Below are positions 9,198-17,883 of a stretch of DNA of 64,000 nt, one piece after another. A program made the translations under genes and the position numbers. Source of the stretch: Priestia koreensis (lineage in GTDB: Bacteria > Bacillota > Bacilli > Bacillales > Bacillaceae_H); NCBI RefSeq assembly GCF_001274935.1, contig NZ_LILC01000019.1, positions 186,001 to 250,000 on the forward strand, written 5' to 3'. Within the stretch, counting starts at the first letter, position 1, and every line of letters begins with the position of its first letter. A model generated the notes under the pieces. The model saw only the letters and a list, made by a program, of their open reading frames with translations, did not search any database and was not told the DNA's origin.

Positions 9198-10115
9198 TTA
9201 TACTTGGGGAGCCAATTCATATTCAGCTAAAAATTCATCAATAATTTTCTTGTAGTGGTTGCCATTGTCTGCATAAGAACGAGCATGGGTTCCTTTTGGC
9301 GCCATGTATAGTTTTTTCGGGCCCTGTTTTTTGGCATAAAGTGCCTTTGTCATATAAGGTAAGATGTAGTCATCTTCTTCACTGTGAATAAATAAAGCGG
9401 GCTTTTGAATGTTCTGAACGGCGTTGATCGGTGACACGTCTTTCAGCGAATAGCCGTCTCGTACTTTTAAAAACACGTTGGCCAAGGGAAGAATGTATTT
9501 GCTCGGTAAGCGGAATTCTTCTTTTAAGCGGTAGGTAAGCTGCTCCTCAAAGCTTGAAAACGGACAATCTAAAATGTAAAATGACGCACCGTCTTCTACC
9601 ATACCAGCATAGAGTAGCGTTGTGACGGCTCCCATTGATTCACCGTGGATACCAAGGGTAATATCTGTTCCTAGCGTCAACTTCGCCCAGTGAACGATTG
9701 CTTGAAGATCGAATTTTTCATAGTGACCATAGCTTGTTGTTTTTCCTTCGGACAAGCCGTGTCGACGATGATCATATAAAATAACGTTCCAACCACGCTC
9801 TATAAAAAGGTTCATGTACTTAATGGAGTTATACGAGTTAACCGTAACACCATGGCAAAAAATAATATAATTTTTATGCTCGTAAGGTGCAATAAGCGTT
9901 CCGTTCAGCTTATAACCAAAAGGAGAAGGTACTGTAAACGTTTGCTTTTCTAGCTGCTCGTAAGCATCCATATCAAATAAACCTTCGCTTGTTTCACGCG
10001 TGATAATCTCCTCATCCTGCTTTTTCTTAATGTACATAATTTGATTCGTGAAAAAGACTCCTGCCCCCGCCGCTACTCCAGCAACGGCTCCTAGCGCTAC
10101 AACCCATTTCTTCAT
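9198..10115 (-). CDS. yqkD: Alpha/beta hydrolase, YqkD family
   Basis: A 305-residue serine hydrolase. Nucleophile Ser160 lies in G-E-S-M-G, the oxyanion region is F-C-H-G-V (86-90), and late Asp (S-E-E-D-D) and His (G-T-H-A-R) complete a triad. Residues about 4-24 are hydrophobic and Ala/Gly-rich, a signal anchor, so the enzyme is probably membrane-tethered facing out. Substrate unknown (esterase or acyl hydrolase type). It marks the left edge of the ketone-body insertion relative to the B. subtilis yqkD-yqkE order. Confidence 0.87.
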   Translation of the reverse strand: MKKWVVALGAVAGVAAGAGVFFTNQIMYIKKKQDEEIITRETSEGLFDMDAYEQLEKQTFTVPSPFGYKLNGTLIAPYEHKNYIIFCHGVTVNSYNSIKYMNLFIERGWNVILYDHRRHGLSEGKTTSYGHYEKFDLQAIVHWAKLTLGTDITLGIHGESMGAVTTLLYAGMVEDGASFYILDCPFSSFEEQLTYRLKEEFRLPSKYILPLANVFLKVRDGYSLKDVSPINAVQNIQKPALFIHSEEDDYILPYMTKALYAKKQGPKKLYMAPKGTHARSYADNGNHYKKIIDEFLAEYELAPQV

Positions 10116-10165
10116 AAGTAAACATGCTCCTTTGTTTAGTGTTTGTTGTTATTTTAGCATGTTTT

Positions 10166-11068
10166 TTACAGATGACCCAAGTTGTGCTGTAGGGCAAAGT
10201 GTTTGCTGTCGATTTTACGGGACACATATGGTGAAAGGAAGGCGACGGCATCTAAAAGTGCATTAAGATCGATTCCTGTTTGTAATCCCATTTGTTCAAG
10301 CATAAATACAACATCTTCTGTCGCAACGTTTCCTGTAGCCCCTTTGGCAAATGGACAGCCGCCTAACCCACCGGCAGACGTATCAAATCGGGTAATGCCA
10401 GCTTGAAGAGCCGCATATATATTGGCAATGGCCATTCCTCTCGTATCGTGAAAATGTGCGGTCAGTAGAAGCGGCAGATCGGCTTTAACGAACGAAGAAA
10501 AAAGGCTGTACACCTCTTTTGGATTCGCCATTCCGATCGTGTCGGCAATGCTTAGTTCATCAACACCAGCTTTTGCGAAGGCTTCACCTAACGCCAAAAC
10601 CTCTTTTTCTGCTATTTTTCCTTCATATGGACAGTAGAAGGATGTTGAGATACACGCACGTATAAACTTGTTTTGTTGCTTTAATTGTTCAATAAGAGGA
10701 ACTAATTCTTGAAGACTTTCTTGGGTGGTTTTATTAATGTTCTTTTGATTAAACGTATTGCTAACACCGACAAACACAGCTAAGGAAGAACAGGAAAGCT
10801 CTTCTGCTAGCTCAATGCCTTTTTTGTTTGGAACTAAAACGATGTTTCGAGTATCATCCTGAATCGCATTGATCACATCTCGTGCATCTTTCATTTGTGG
10901 CACCCATTTAGGGGACACGAGCGAAGTAATCTCCATTTCCTTAAATCCTGCTTGCTTGAGCTTGTGAATGAATTGAATTTTAACGTCGGTCGGGACAAAT
11001 TGGCTCTCATTTTGCAAACCATCGCGAGGACCAACTTCGATTAATGTTACAGGCTGGGCATTAAGCAT
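10166..11068 (-). CDS. Hydroxymethylglutaryl-CoA lyase
   Basis: A 300-residue DRE-TIM-type lyase cleaving HMG-CoA to acetoacetate and acetyl-CoA, the last step of leucine catabolism. It has P-R-D16-G-L-Q-N-E, the metal-site H205-F-H207-D, and the signature G-G-L-G-G-C238-P-F-A with the catalytic Cys. It is transcribed divergently from the thiolase-scoAB genes, whose products would take acetoacetate on to acetyl-CoA. No other leucine-degradation genes (mccA/B, liu) are in the window, so the HMG-CoA source must be encoded elsewhere. Confidence 0.93.
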   Translation of the reverse strand: MLNAQPVTLIEVGPRDGLQNESQFVPTDVKIQFIHKLKQAGFKEMEITSLVSPKWVPQMKDARDVINAIQDDTRNIVLVPNKKGIELAEELSCSSLAVFVGVSNTFNQKNINKTTQESLQELVPLIEQLKQQNKFIRACISTSFYCPYEGKIAEKEVLALGEAFAKAGVDELSIADTIGMANPKEVYSLFSSFVKADLPLLLTAHFHDTRGMAIANIYAALQAGITRFDTSAGGLGGCPFAKGATGNVATEDVVFMLEQMGLQTGIDLNALLDAVAFLSPYVSRKIDSKHFALQHNLGHL

Positions 11069-11106
11069 GATTTTAACCTCTCTTTGTAAGCGTATTCATC
11101 AAGACT

Positions 11107-11135
11107 ATCTTACGAAAAGGTGTCGAAAAATTCAA
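11107..11135 (-). promoter_or_regulatory. Probable promoter of the HMG-CoA lyase gene
   Basis: Minus strand: TTGAAT (complement of 11130-11135), 17-bp spacer, TAAGAT (complement of 11107-11112). The intergenic region is compact, so this and the thiolase promoter could share an operator. Confidence 0.5.
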
Positions 11136-11150
11136 TATAAATAATAAATT

Positions 11151-11180
11151 TTGACAAATTAAGAGGATTTTAGCTATAAA
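11151..11180 (+). promoter_or_regulatory. Sigma-A promoter of the thiolase-scoAB genes
   Basis: TTGACA (11151-11156), 18-bp spacer, TATAAA (11175-11180). The -35 is consensus and the start codon lies 57 bases downstream. Confidence 0.7.
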
Positions 11181-11237
11181 ACGAGAATGTAATAGACTGA
11201 GAAACAAGTAATCTAAGTAACGGGGAGATGTGGCGAC

Positions 11238-12425
11238 ATGAGTCAAACAGAAGTAGTAATTGTAAGCGCTGTAAGAACGGCGATCGGAAACTTTGGTGGT
11301 AGTTTGCAAAATGTTTCAGCGACAACGTTAGGAAGTACTGTTATCAAAGCGGCGTTAGACAGAGCGAGCGTTCAGTCACATGATGTGGATGAAGTCATCA
11401 TGGGGAACGTCCTTCAAGCTGGTTTAGGGCAAAATCCGGCACGACAAGCAGCATTAGAAGCTGGACTACCTGAGACCGTTCCGGCTATGACAATTAATAA
11501 AGTTTGCGGTTCAGGATTAAAGGCCGTACATTTAGCGACACAGGCAATTTTAGCTGGGGACGCGGAGATTGTTGTTGCGGGTGGAATGGAAAATATGAGT
11601 CAGGCCCCTTACTTGTTAAACGGAGCACGAAATGGTTTTAAGATGGGCGATCAAAAAGTAGTAGATAGTATGATTAAAGACGGTTTATGGTGTGCGTTTA
11701 ACGACTATCACATGGGCGTAACGGCGGAAAATTTATGTGAAAAGTACGACATTAAAAGAGAAGAGCAAGATGAATTTTCAGCAGCGAGTCAGCAAAAGGC
11801 CGTTGCAGCTATTGAAGCAGGTCGCTTCAAAGACGAAATTGTCCCAGTAGAAGTTCCGGGTAAAAAAGGGCAAGTTACGGTATTTGAGCAAGACGAATTT
11901 CCACGTGCAGGTACAACAGCTGATAAGCTCGCAAAACTTCGTCCGGCGTTCAAGAAAGACGGAAGCGTAACGGCAGGGAATGCATCAGGGATTAATGACG
12001 GAGCGGCAGCAGTGGTCGTGATGAGTCTCGCCAAAGCAAATGAGCTTGGAATCAAACCACTCGTACATATAAAAGCAAACGCAAGCGCAGGCGTTGACCC
12101 AAGCATTATGGGCATCGGACCTGTAGCTGCAGTAAAAAAAGCATTAGAAAAAGCAACGGTTAGCTTAGAAGATATTGATTTAGTGGAAGCGAACGAGGCG
12201 TTTGCAGCTCAATCATTAGCCGTTGATCGCGAGCTTCATTTCAACAAGGAAGCATTAAATGTAAATGGTGGTGCCATCGCATTAGGACATCCAATTGGTG
12301 CAAGTGGGACTCGTGTGCTTGTGACGCTTATTCACGAAATGCAAAAGCGTGATGTCAAACGAGGGCTTGCAACGCTTTGCATTGGTGGCGGTCAAGGGGT
12401 TGCCACAATTATCGAACGTCCATGA
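11238..12425 (+). CDS. Acetyl-CoA C-acetyltransferase (thiolase)
   Basis: A 395-residue degradative-type thiolase interconverting acetoacetyl-CoA plus CoA with two acetyl-CoA. The acyl-accepting Cys90 (K-V-C-G-S-G), His351 (G-H-P-I-G-A-S-G) and second catalytic Cys381 (L-C-I-G-G-G-Q-G) are present. GGGGAG at about 11222 supports the ATG. The downstream scoA/scoB supply acetoacetyl-CoA, so together they convert acetoacetate to acetyl-CoA. The same enzyme could run in reverse toward acetoacetyl-CoA for polyhydroxyalkanoate, but no pha genes are seen. Confidence 0.93.
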   Translation: MSQTEVVIVSAVRTAIGNFGGSLQNVSATTLGSTVIKAALDRASVQSHDVDEVIMGNVLQAGLGQNPARQAALEAGLPETVPAMTINKVCGSGLKAVHLATQAILAGDAEIVVAGGMENMSQAPYLLNGARNGFKMGDQKVVDSMIKDGLWCAFNDYHMGVTAENLCEKYDIKREEQDEFSAASQQKAVAAIEAGRFKDEIVPVEVPGKKGQVTVFEQDEFPRAGTTADKLAKLRPAFKKDGSVTAGNASGINDGAAAVVVMSLAKANELGIKPLVHIKANASAGVDPSIMGIGPVAAVKKALEKATVSLEDIDLVEANEAFAAQSLAVDRELHFNKEALNVNGGAIALGHPIGASGTRVLVTLIHEMQKRDVKRGLATLCIGGGQGVATIIERP

Positions 12426-12429
12426 TTGT

Positions 12430-12463
12430 AAAAGGTAGTGAAGAATTGCTTCACTGCCTTTTC
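12430..12463 (+). terminator. Intercistronic hairpin between thiolase gene and scoA
   Basis: AAAGGTAGTGAAG/CTTCACTGCCTTT (one G-T pair) around a 5-base loop, followed by only four T and then C. It is a strong stem with a poor U tract, so probably a partial terminator or mRNA-stabilising element that sets the thiolase/transferase ratio. Confidence 0.6.
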
Positions 12464-12508
12464 AAAATAAATAATAGTAAGCGTTTTCTAAAACAAGGGG
12501 GTTTACAA

Positions 12509-13198
12509 ATGAAGAATGTATATTCGTCATTCGCGCAAGCGGTCGAAAAGATTGAAGATGGCTCAACAATTATGGTAGGAGGATTTGGTCTTTGCGGAAT
12601 CCCAGAGAACTTGATTTTAGCTCTTGTGGAAACCGGAGTGAAGGACTTAACGGTCATCTCCAATAACTGTGGGGTAGATGATTGGGGACTTGGCTTATTA
12701 TTGAAAAATAAACAAATCAAAAAAATGGTGGGCTCTTACGTAGGTGAAAACAAGGAATTTGAGCGCCAAGTATTATCAGGAGAAATTGAAGTTGAACTGT
12801 TGCCTCAAGGAACGCTTGCTGAGAAAATTCGTGCTGGTGGAGCAGGAATTCCTGCTTTTTATACCCCAGCAGGAGTAGGAACGCCGATTGCACTTGGAAA
12901 AGAAACTCGTCACTTCAATGGTAAAGAATATGTGTTAGAAGAAGCGCTTGTAGCAGATTACAGCTTAGTACGTGCGCACAAAGCGGACCGAATGGGGAAC
13001 TTAATTTACAACAAAACAGCGCGTAACTTTAGTCCAATGATTGCTGCAGCAGGGAAAGTAACGATTGCTGAGGTAGAAGAATTATATGATATTGGCGAAT
13101 TAGATCCAAATATGATTCACACGCCAAGTGTCTATGTTCAGGCTTTGATCGTCGGAGAACAGCAAAAACGTATCGAACGATTAACCGTATCAAACTAA
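12509..13198 (+). CDS. scoA: Succinyl-CoA:3-oxoacid CoA-transferase, subunit A
   Basis: With the start at 12509 (after AAGGGGG) the protein has 229 residues, the usual size for ScoA/AtoD. An upstream in-frame extension to 12377 would overlap the thiolase gene and the hairpin and is not credible. The [10 protein letters not shown] block (23-32) is the CoA-transferase family I signature. It pairs with scoB to move CoA from succinyl-CoA to acetoacetate. Butyrate- or acetate-specific transferases are close relatives, so substrate is inferred from the HMG-CoA lyase and thiolase neighbours. Confidence 0.92.
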   Translation: MKNVYSSFAQAVEKIEDGSTIMVGGFGLCGIPENLILALVETGVKDLTVISNNCGVDDWGLGLLLKNKQIKKMVGSYVGENKEFERQVLSGEIEVELLPQGTLAEKIRAGGAGIPAFYTPAGVGTPIALGKETRHFNGKEYVLEEALVADYSLVRAHKADRMGNLIYNKTARNFSPMIAAAGKVTIAEVEELYDIGELDPNMIHTPSVYVQALIVGEQQKRIERLTVSN

Positions 13199-13213
13199 AG
13201 GGGGCGTATGTAA

Positions 13214-13882
13214 ATGATTCAAGATGGTGTAAAAGTAAGAGAGCGTATCGCAAGAAGAGCAGAAAAGGAAATTCAAGATGGGTACTATGTCAATCTCGGT
13301 ATTGGTATTCCAACGCTTGTAGCCAATTACATCTCTGATAATAAGCAGGTTGTGCTTCAATCCGAAAACGGCCTGCTAGGAATCGGACCATATCCTGATA
13401 AAGATGCCGTCGATCCGGACCTTATTAATGCAGGGAAAGAAACGGTCACGGCGATCCCAGGCGCTTCCTACTTTGATAGCGCCGAGTCGTTTGCGATGAT
13501 TCGCGGCGGTCATATTGACATTGCCATTTTAGGTGGCATGGAAGTGTCGGAAAGCGGTGATCTTGCTAACTGGATGATTCCTGGGAAAATGATTAAGGGG
13601 ATGGGCGGTGCAATGGATTTAGTGCACGGTGCCAGACGTATTATCGTCATTATGGAGCACGTCACGAAAAAAGGCGAGCCGAAGATTCTAAAAGAATGCA
13701 CGCTTCCATTAACAGGAAAAGGTGTGGTGAATCGTATTGTGACGGATCGCGCTGTTATTGACGTAACAGAAGATGGTTTAAAACTAATTGAAGTTGCGCA
13801 AGGATTTACTGTTGAAGATATTAAAACTTCAACAGAACCACCTCTGATTGTCGATGAGAACGTAAAGCTCGGTACCTATTAA
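13214..13882 (+). CDS. scoB: Succinyl-CoA:3-oxoacid CoA-transferase, subunit B
   Basis: A 222-residue beta subunit with the catalytic glutamate Glu51 in [10 protein letters not shown], which forms the glutamyl-CoA thioester. It starts 15 bases after scoA with its own GGGGGCG-type ribosome site. This ends the ketone-body module; the next gene, yqkE, returns to the conserved gene order. Confidence 0.93.
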   Translation: MIQDGVKVRERIARRAEKEIQDGYYVNLGIGIPTLVANYISDNKQVVLQSENGLLGIGPYPDKDAVDPDLINAGKETVTAIPGASYFDSAESFAMIRGGHIDIAILGGMEVSESGDLANWMIPGKMIKGMGGAMDLVHGARRIIVIMEHVTKKGEPKILKECTLPLTGKGVVNRIVTDRAVIDVTEDGLKLIEVAQGFTVEDIKTSTEPPLIVDENVKLGTY

Positions 13883-13911
13883 TCACATCCATACGCATTC
13901 GTCTGTTCATA

Positions 13912-13920
13912 TGGTATAAT
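13912..13920 (+). promoter_or_regulatory. Extended -10 promoter of yqkE
   Basis: TGGTATAAT: a consensus -10 with the TGn extension at 13912-13920, 34 bases before the ATG. The -35 is not obvious, as expected for extended -10 promoters. Confidence 0.55.
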
Positions 13921-13952
13921 CTTGCTTACGAGTAATGTAGGGGGGACTATCC

Positions 13953-14201
13953 ATGGCTAAAAAACGAAACAACGCTCCGTCTAAAAAGAAAGAAAATGAT
14001 TCGTTAACATTGCAAGATCAGTTAAATGAAGGCGTTTGGGCGAAGCTAAAAGAAAAGAAGCAATCTCTTGAAGCAGAAGAAACGAAGCAAAAGGAAGAAC
14101 AGCTTCGCAAGCAACGAGAAGAGCGCAAGCAGCGTGAGAAAAATAAATCCTTTGAAGAACTCCTAAGCGAAAGTTCAATGAACTGGAAAGAATATAAATG
14201 A
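13953..14201 (+). CDS. yqkE: DUF3886 family protein YqkE
   Basis: An 82-residue, very polar, Lys/Glu/Gln-rich protein, predicted mostly as one long charged helix or coiled coil (residues about 25-75) ending in N-W-K-E-Y-K. It matches the Bacillus family of small YqkE proteins by size, composition and position before yqkF. Function unknown; the composition would suit nucleic-acid or ribosome association, but nothing in the sequence proves this. Confidence 0.8.
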   Translation: MAKKRNNAPSKKKENDSLTLQDQLNEGVWAKLKEKKQSLEAEETKQKEEQLRKQREERKQREKNKSFEELLSESSMNWKEYK

Positions 14202-14204
14202 GTA

Positions 14205-14241
14205 AAAAACCACCTCTTGATAGGAAGAGGTGGTTTTTTTA
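14205..14241. terminator. Bidirectional terminator between yqkE and yqkF
   Basis: AAAAAACCACCTCTT...AAGAGGTGGTTTTTTT, a perfect stem with A and T tracts on either side, between convergent genes. Confidence 0.9.
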
Positions 14242-14247
14242 CGGCTG

Positions 14248-15168
14248 TTAGCGATGAGCTTCGTACACGGATGACTTCGTGAGCGCCTGATACTGTTCGT
14301 ACTCTGCTGCTGTCAGCGGCGTACCACTGACGGCTTTGGCATTGTCTTTAATTTGCTTAATCGTACTAGCACCAGCAATCACAGATGCGACCACCGGTGA
14401 ATGAAGGCAGTATTGAAGAGCAGATTCTGTTAACGAATGGTCTGGTCGAACTTGCTTCAAATCAGGTAATAGAGACGTTAGCTCCTCGTAAGAATAGTCA
14501 AGGTATCCCTTGCCATTAAATTTGCTCTCTAGTTTTTGCGTGCCATTTTCACTTAATAGTCCTTTTGCGACAGGGCCTCGTGCGACGACGCTAATGTTAT
14601 GTTTGCTTAAAAGTGGCAAGACCGCTTCTTCAGGGCGACGGTCAAACATGCTGTATTGCATCATGACGCTAACAATAGAGGATTTTTTCACATATTCGCG
14701 GATCACATTTGGACGAATAGATGAAATGCCGTAATAACGAATGACTCCTTCTTGTTTAAGGTCTTCAAACGCTTCAATCGTTTCATCAATGCGATCTTCC
14801 ATTGTACCGCCGTGGAGCTGATAAAGATCGATATAATTTGTTCCAAGGCGGCGCAGACTTTCTTTTACTTCTTCTTTTATGTAGCTTTTCGATGCATCCC
14901 AATGCCAGCCTTCTTTTCCTTCTTCCCAACGGTTTCCGACTTTTGTTGCGATAATAATTTCTTGTCTCTTTTCACGAATGGCTTTCCCGATAATTTCTTC
15001 GTTCGTGCCAAAATCGTAAAGATCAGCTGTATCTAAATAATTCACGCCTAAATCTAGCGCTTGATCAATCACGTTTTTTGCCTGTGCATAATCCGTGCCA
15101 AGCGACATACATCCTAGACCTAGTTCACTAACCATTAAATCAGATGAGCCAAGTTGTCTCTTTTTCAT
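14248..15168 (-). CDS. yqkF: Aldo/keto reductase, YqkF family
   Basis: A 306-residue NADPH-dependent aldo/keto reductase. The tetrad Asp46, Tyr51, Lys76 and His119 (D-L-Y-Q-L-H) is complete. The sequence and position match B. subtilis YqkF; substrate unknown, probably aldehyde or ketone detoxification. Transcribed alone, convergent with yqkE and divergent from nudF. Confidence 0.88.
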   Translation of the reverse strand: MKKRQLGSSDLMVSELGLGCMSLGTDYAQAKNVIDQALDLGVNYLDTADLYDFGTNEEIIGKAIREKRQEIIIATKVGNRWEEGKEGWHWDASKSYIKEEVKESLRRLGTNYIDLYQLHGGTMEDRIDETIEAFEDLKQEGVIRYYGISSIRPNVIREYVKKSSIVSVMMQYSMFDRRPEEAVLPLLSKHNISVVARGPVAKGLLSENGTQKLESKFNGKGYLDYSYEELTSLLPDLKQVRPDHSLTESALQYCLHSPVVASVIAGASTIKQIKDNAKAVSGTPLTAAEYEQYQALTKSSVYEAHR

Positions 15169-15330
15169 TTTCTTTCCTCCTAACGCTCTTTTTTGTATTG
15201 TAGCTTTAATACATGTGGGAACTCAACTAAGAGGTCTCCATTCTTCAAAGGGTATGAAAGAGATGAGTTGTGTTACACTTAGTGAAAGATTAGTTCCTAC
15301 ATAAAATAAATGAAATCATGAGGTGACGAT

Positions 15331-15882
15331 GTGAAACATTTAGTCGAAAAAACAATTGAATCCGAAAAAATTTTTAACGGGCGCGTAATTGATTTATATC
15401 ATGAAAAAGTAGAGCTACCGAACGGTAAAACAAGTACAAGAGAAATCATTAAGCATCCAGGAGCAGTGGCGATTATTGCGTTAACAGAAGATCATAAAAT
15501 GGTCATGGTAAAGCAATATCGCAAGGCGATGGAGCGTTTACTTGTGGAAATACCAGCTGGCAAGCTTGAAAAAGGCGAGGAGCCAATCGAAACGGCAAAG
15601 CGTGAATTAGAGGAAGAAACAGGCTATACGACGGATCAGCTCCAGCACATTATTTCTTTTTATACATCCCCAGGATTTGCCGATGAACTTGTTCATGTAT
15701 ACTTAGCCACGGATTTAAAGGTGATGGAAACAAAAGCAGAGCTTGATGAAGATGAATTTGTCGAAGTGATGGAGCTTACCATTGATGAGGCACTAGAGCT
15801 TATTCGCACAAAGGAAATTTATGACGCAAAAACCGCGTATGCCGTTCAATATCTACAATTGCGGAGCGCACTAGGAGAATAA
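15331..15882 (+). CDS. nudF: ADP-ribose pyrophosphatase (Nudix hydrolase)
   Basis: A 183-residue Nudix enzyme hydrolysing ADP-ribose to AMP and ribose-5-phosphate. A complete Nudix box runs from Gly77 to Tyr99 (G-x5-E-x7-R-E-L-x-E-E-x-G). The start is GTG; an ATG two bases upstream reads straight into a stop. AGGTGAC serves as ribosome site. Only one base separates its stop codon from the yqxK start, so translation is probably coupled. Confidence 0.93.
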   Translation: MKHLVEKTIESEKIFNGRVIDLYHEKVELPNGKTSTREIIKHPGAVAIIALTEDHKMVMVKQYRKAMERLLVEIPAGKLEKGEEPIETAKRELEEETGYTTDQLQHIISFYTSPGFADELVHVYLATDLKVMETKAELDEDEFVEVMELTIDEALELIRTKEIYDAKTAYAVQYLQLRSALGE

Positions 15883-15883
15883 G

Positions 15884-17047
15884 ATGCAACGATACTACGT
15901 TGACCTACACGTTCATATCGGTCGAACACGTTCAGAGCGCCCAGTAAAAATTACCGCTGCACGCACGTTAACGCTGGCGTCAATTTTAAAAGAGGCAACT
16001 GAACGCAAAGGATTAAATCTCATCGGTGTTATTGACTGCCACGTACCCGAAGTCATTGCGGAATTAGAAGAAATGCTTGAGCATGGTCGATTAGATAAGC
16101 TAGAAGAAGGCGGCTTACGTTATAAAGATGAAGACGTAGCGCTTATTTTAGGATCTGAAATTGAACTCTATGATGAGCATTGTAAAGGACCTATTCATGT
16201 GCTGTGCTATCTTCCTACGATAGAAGCAATGAAGAATTTTTCCCTTTGGTTTGCGAAACGGGTTAAAAATATTACGCTTAGCTCGCAGCGAATTTACGAA
16301 AAAGCAACCTTCCTGCAAGAGAAGGTCAAATCTCTAGGTGGTCTGTTTATACCGGCTCATATCTTCACACCGTTTAAAAGTTTGTACGGACGTGGTGTAA
16401 CGCGTTCTTTAACGGAAGTGTTTGATCCGTCATTAATTGACGCGGTGGAGCTTGGCTTGAGCGCAGATACGAAGATGGCAGATCAAATAGCGGAGCTTCA
16501 TCACTATTCTTTTCTATCTAATTCCGATGCTCATTCAACACCGAAGCTAGCAAGAGAATATCAAGTAATGGAAATGAAAAGGCCGTCATTTCTAGAATTG
16601 AAGAAGGTATTAAAAGGGGAAGACGGGCGCCGAATTGTAGCGAACTACGGTTTAAATCCGTTGTTAGGAAAATATCACCGAACGGCTTGTGAGCGGTGCG
16701 CAACTCCCGTACAAGGGAATGAAAAGGTCTGTCAAAACTGCGGATCAACGAAGTTCATCAAAGGCGTTTACAACCGACTAATGGAACTGAAAAATACGGA
16801 TGAAGAAGCGACGCGTCCCCCTTACATTCACCAGGTCCCTCTTCAGTTTTTGCCAGGGATCGGACCTAAAACGCTTCAAAAGCTTATTGAGAAAGTTGGT
16901 ACAGAAATGTATATCTTGCATGAGGCAACGGAATCCGAGCTGGCTGAGGCTGCAAAAGCGTCGATTGTCGAGCTGATTTTGAAGGCAAGAAACGGAATAC
17001 TAGCGATTCAAACCGGAGGCGGAGGCGTGTATGGAAAGATTTTGTAA
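15884..17047 (+). CDS. yqxK: Endonuclease Q family protein (PHP domain), YqxK
   Basis: A 387-residue protein of the TIGR00375/EndoQ family. The N-terminal PHP metal site begins with D7-L-H9-V-H11; a C4 zinc ribbon uses Cys269, Cys272, Cys283 and Cys286; a helix-hairpin-helix L-P-G-I-G-P-K lies near 323. EndoQ enzymes cut 5' of deaminated bases (hypoxanthine, uracil) and abasic sites, so a DNA-repair role is likely. Its location between nudF and spoIIM is the same as in B. subtilis. Confidence 0.88.
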   Translation: MQRYYVDLHVHIGRTRSERPVKITAARTLTLASILKEATERKGLNLIGVIDCHVPEVIAELEEMLEHGRLDKLEEGGLRYKDEDVALILGSEIELYDEHCKGPIHVLCYLPTIEAMKNFSLWFAKRVKNITLSSQRIYEKATFLQEKVKSLGGLFIPAHIFTPFKSLYGRGVTRSLTEVFDPSLIDAVELGLSADTKMADQIAELHHYSFLSNSDAHSTPKLAREYQVMEMKRPSFLELKKVLKGEDGRRIVANYGLNPLLGKYHRTACERCATPVQGNEKVCQNCGSTKFIKGVYNRLMELKNTDEEATRPPYIHQVPLQFLPGIGPKTLQKLIEKVGTEMYILHEATESELAEAAKASIVELILKARNGILAIQTGGGGVYGKIL

Positions 17048-17126
17048 CCTTTTTCGATGAATGGAATAGTTGTCTGGAATCTATCATATAATCTATCAAT
17101 CGACTCGTAGGAGTAGGAGGCATATG

Positions 17127-17771
17127 ATGAGACGAAAGATGATGAATTCTAGGTACGTTCAGCACGTTCGTGAGCATAGTTCCATTTATTTATTTACGAC
17201 GGTTCTGTTTTTAATGGGCGTGATATTTGGCGCTATTGTAGTAAATAGCTTAAACGTAGAGCAAAAGCAAGGGTTATACTTTTATTTAAATCGGTTTTTC
17301 GGACAAGTATCTCAAGGACAGTTCTCCAATCACCATGAAATGTTTCAGCAAAGCTTTTTGCACAATGTCAAATACTTGGGGCTGATTTGGATTCTTGGAA
17401 TCTCCATTATTGGTTTACCGCTCGTCCTTATCCTTTTATTTTTAAAAGGAATGGTCGTTGGTTTTACGGTGGGGTTTCTCGTCAACCAAATGGGATTAAA
17501 CGGCTTTTTACTATCTTCCGTGTCGGTACTTCCGCAAAATTTGTTCTTAATTCCAGCCTTCATTATCTTATCAACGTTATCAATTGCCTTTTCATTAAAG
17601 TTAGTGAAGCAGCAATTTCTAAAACGTAGCAAAGAATCTATTTCAGCGTCCTTTTTACGCTACAGCTTTTCAATCATTGGCATTCTACTTTTTATTACGC
17701 TCGCTTCTAGTTTTGAGGCGTACGCTTCTCCACCGCTTATGAAATCGGTTATGTCCTTTATTAACAAATAA
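17127..17771 (+). CDS. spoIIM: Stage II sporulation protein M
   Basis: The start at 17127 gives 214 residues, the size of B. subtilis SpoIIM, and sits 6 bases after TAGGAGG; ATGs at 17124 (too close to the site) or the far upstream 17070 are less likely. The sequence has four or five hydrophobic segments (about 20-42, 95-125, 135-160, 195-214 among them). SpoIIM is the membrane scaffold of the SpoIID/M/P engulfment machine, which remodels septal peptidoglycan so that the mother cell can engulf the forespore. Confidence 0.93.
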   Translation: MRRKMMNSRYVQHVREHSSIYLFTTVLFLMGVIFGAIVVNSLNVEQKQGLYFYLNRFFGQVSQGQFSNHHEMFQQSFLHNVKYLGLIWILGISIIGLPLVLILLFLKGMVVGFTVGFLVNQMGLNGFLLSSVSVLPQNLFLIPAFIILSTLSIAFSLKLVKQQFLKRSKESISASFLRYSFSIIGILLFITLASSFEAYASPPLMKSVMSFINK

Positions 17772-17806
17772 GAATGGTTATTACATAATAACCATTCTTA
17801 TTTGTT
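17763..17806. terminator. Perfect 44-bp palindrome between spoIIM and fur
   Basis: Twenty-one base pairs without mismatch around a 2-base centre (arm AACAAATAAGAATGGTTATTA). It includes the spoIIM stop codon and is followed by TTAATTATAATG rather than a clean U run. Most likely it acts as a terminator on either strand, the inner stem GGTTATT... with AT-rich outer arms giving the U tract, but it is much longer than the other terminators here. Confidence 0.65.
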
Positions 17807-17808
17807 AA

Positions 17809-17823
17809 TTATAATGATTTTAT
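17809..17823 (+). promoter_or_regulatory. Candidate PerR box upstream of fur
   Basis: TTATAATGATTTTAT matches the 7-1-7 PerR consensus TTATAATnATTATAA at 12 of 14 positions and abuts the fur -35. PerR control of fur is known in B. subtilis; a Fur autoregulatory site would differ in the third and fourth positions. Confidence 0.5.
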
Positions 17824-17824
17824 T

Positions 17825-17852
17825 TTGACACTTTCTCTACATTTGATATAAT
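17825..17852 (+). promoter_or_regulatory. Sigma-A promoter of fur
   Basis: TTGACA (17825-17830), 16-bp spacer, TATAAT (17847-17852): both hexamers are consensus; the start codon is 31 bases downstream of the -10. Confidence 0.85.
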
Positions 17853-17883
17853 AAATGAATGAATGGCGAGGGAGGGAATAGAG

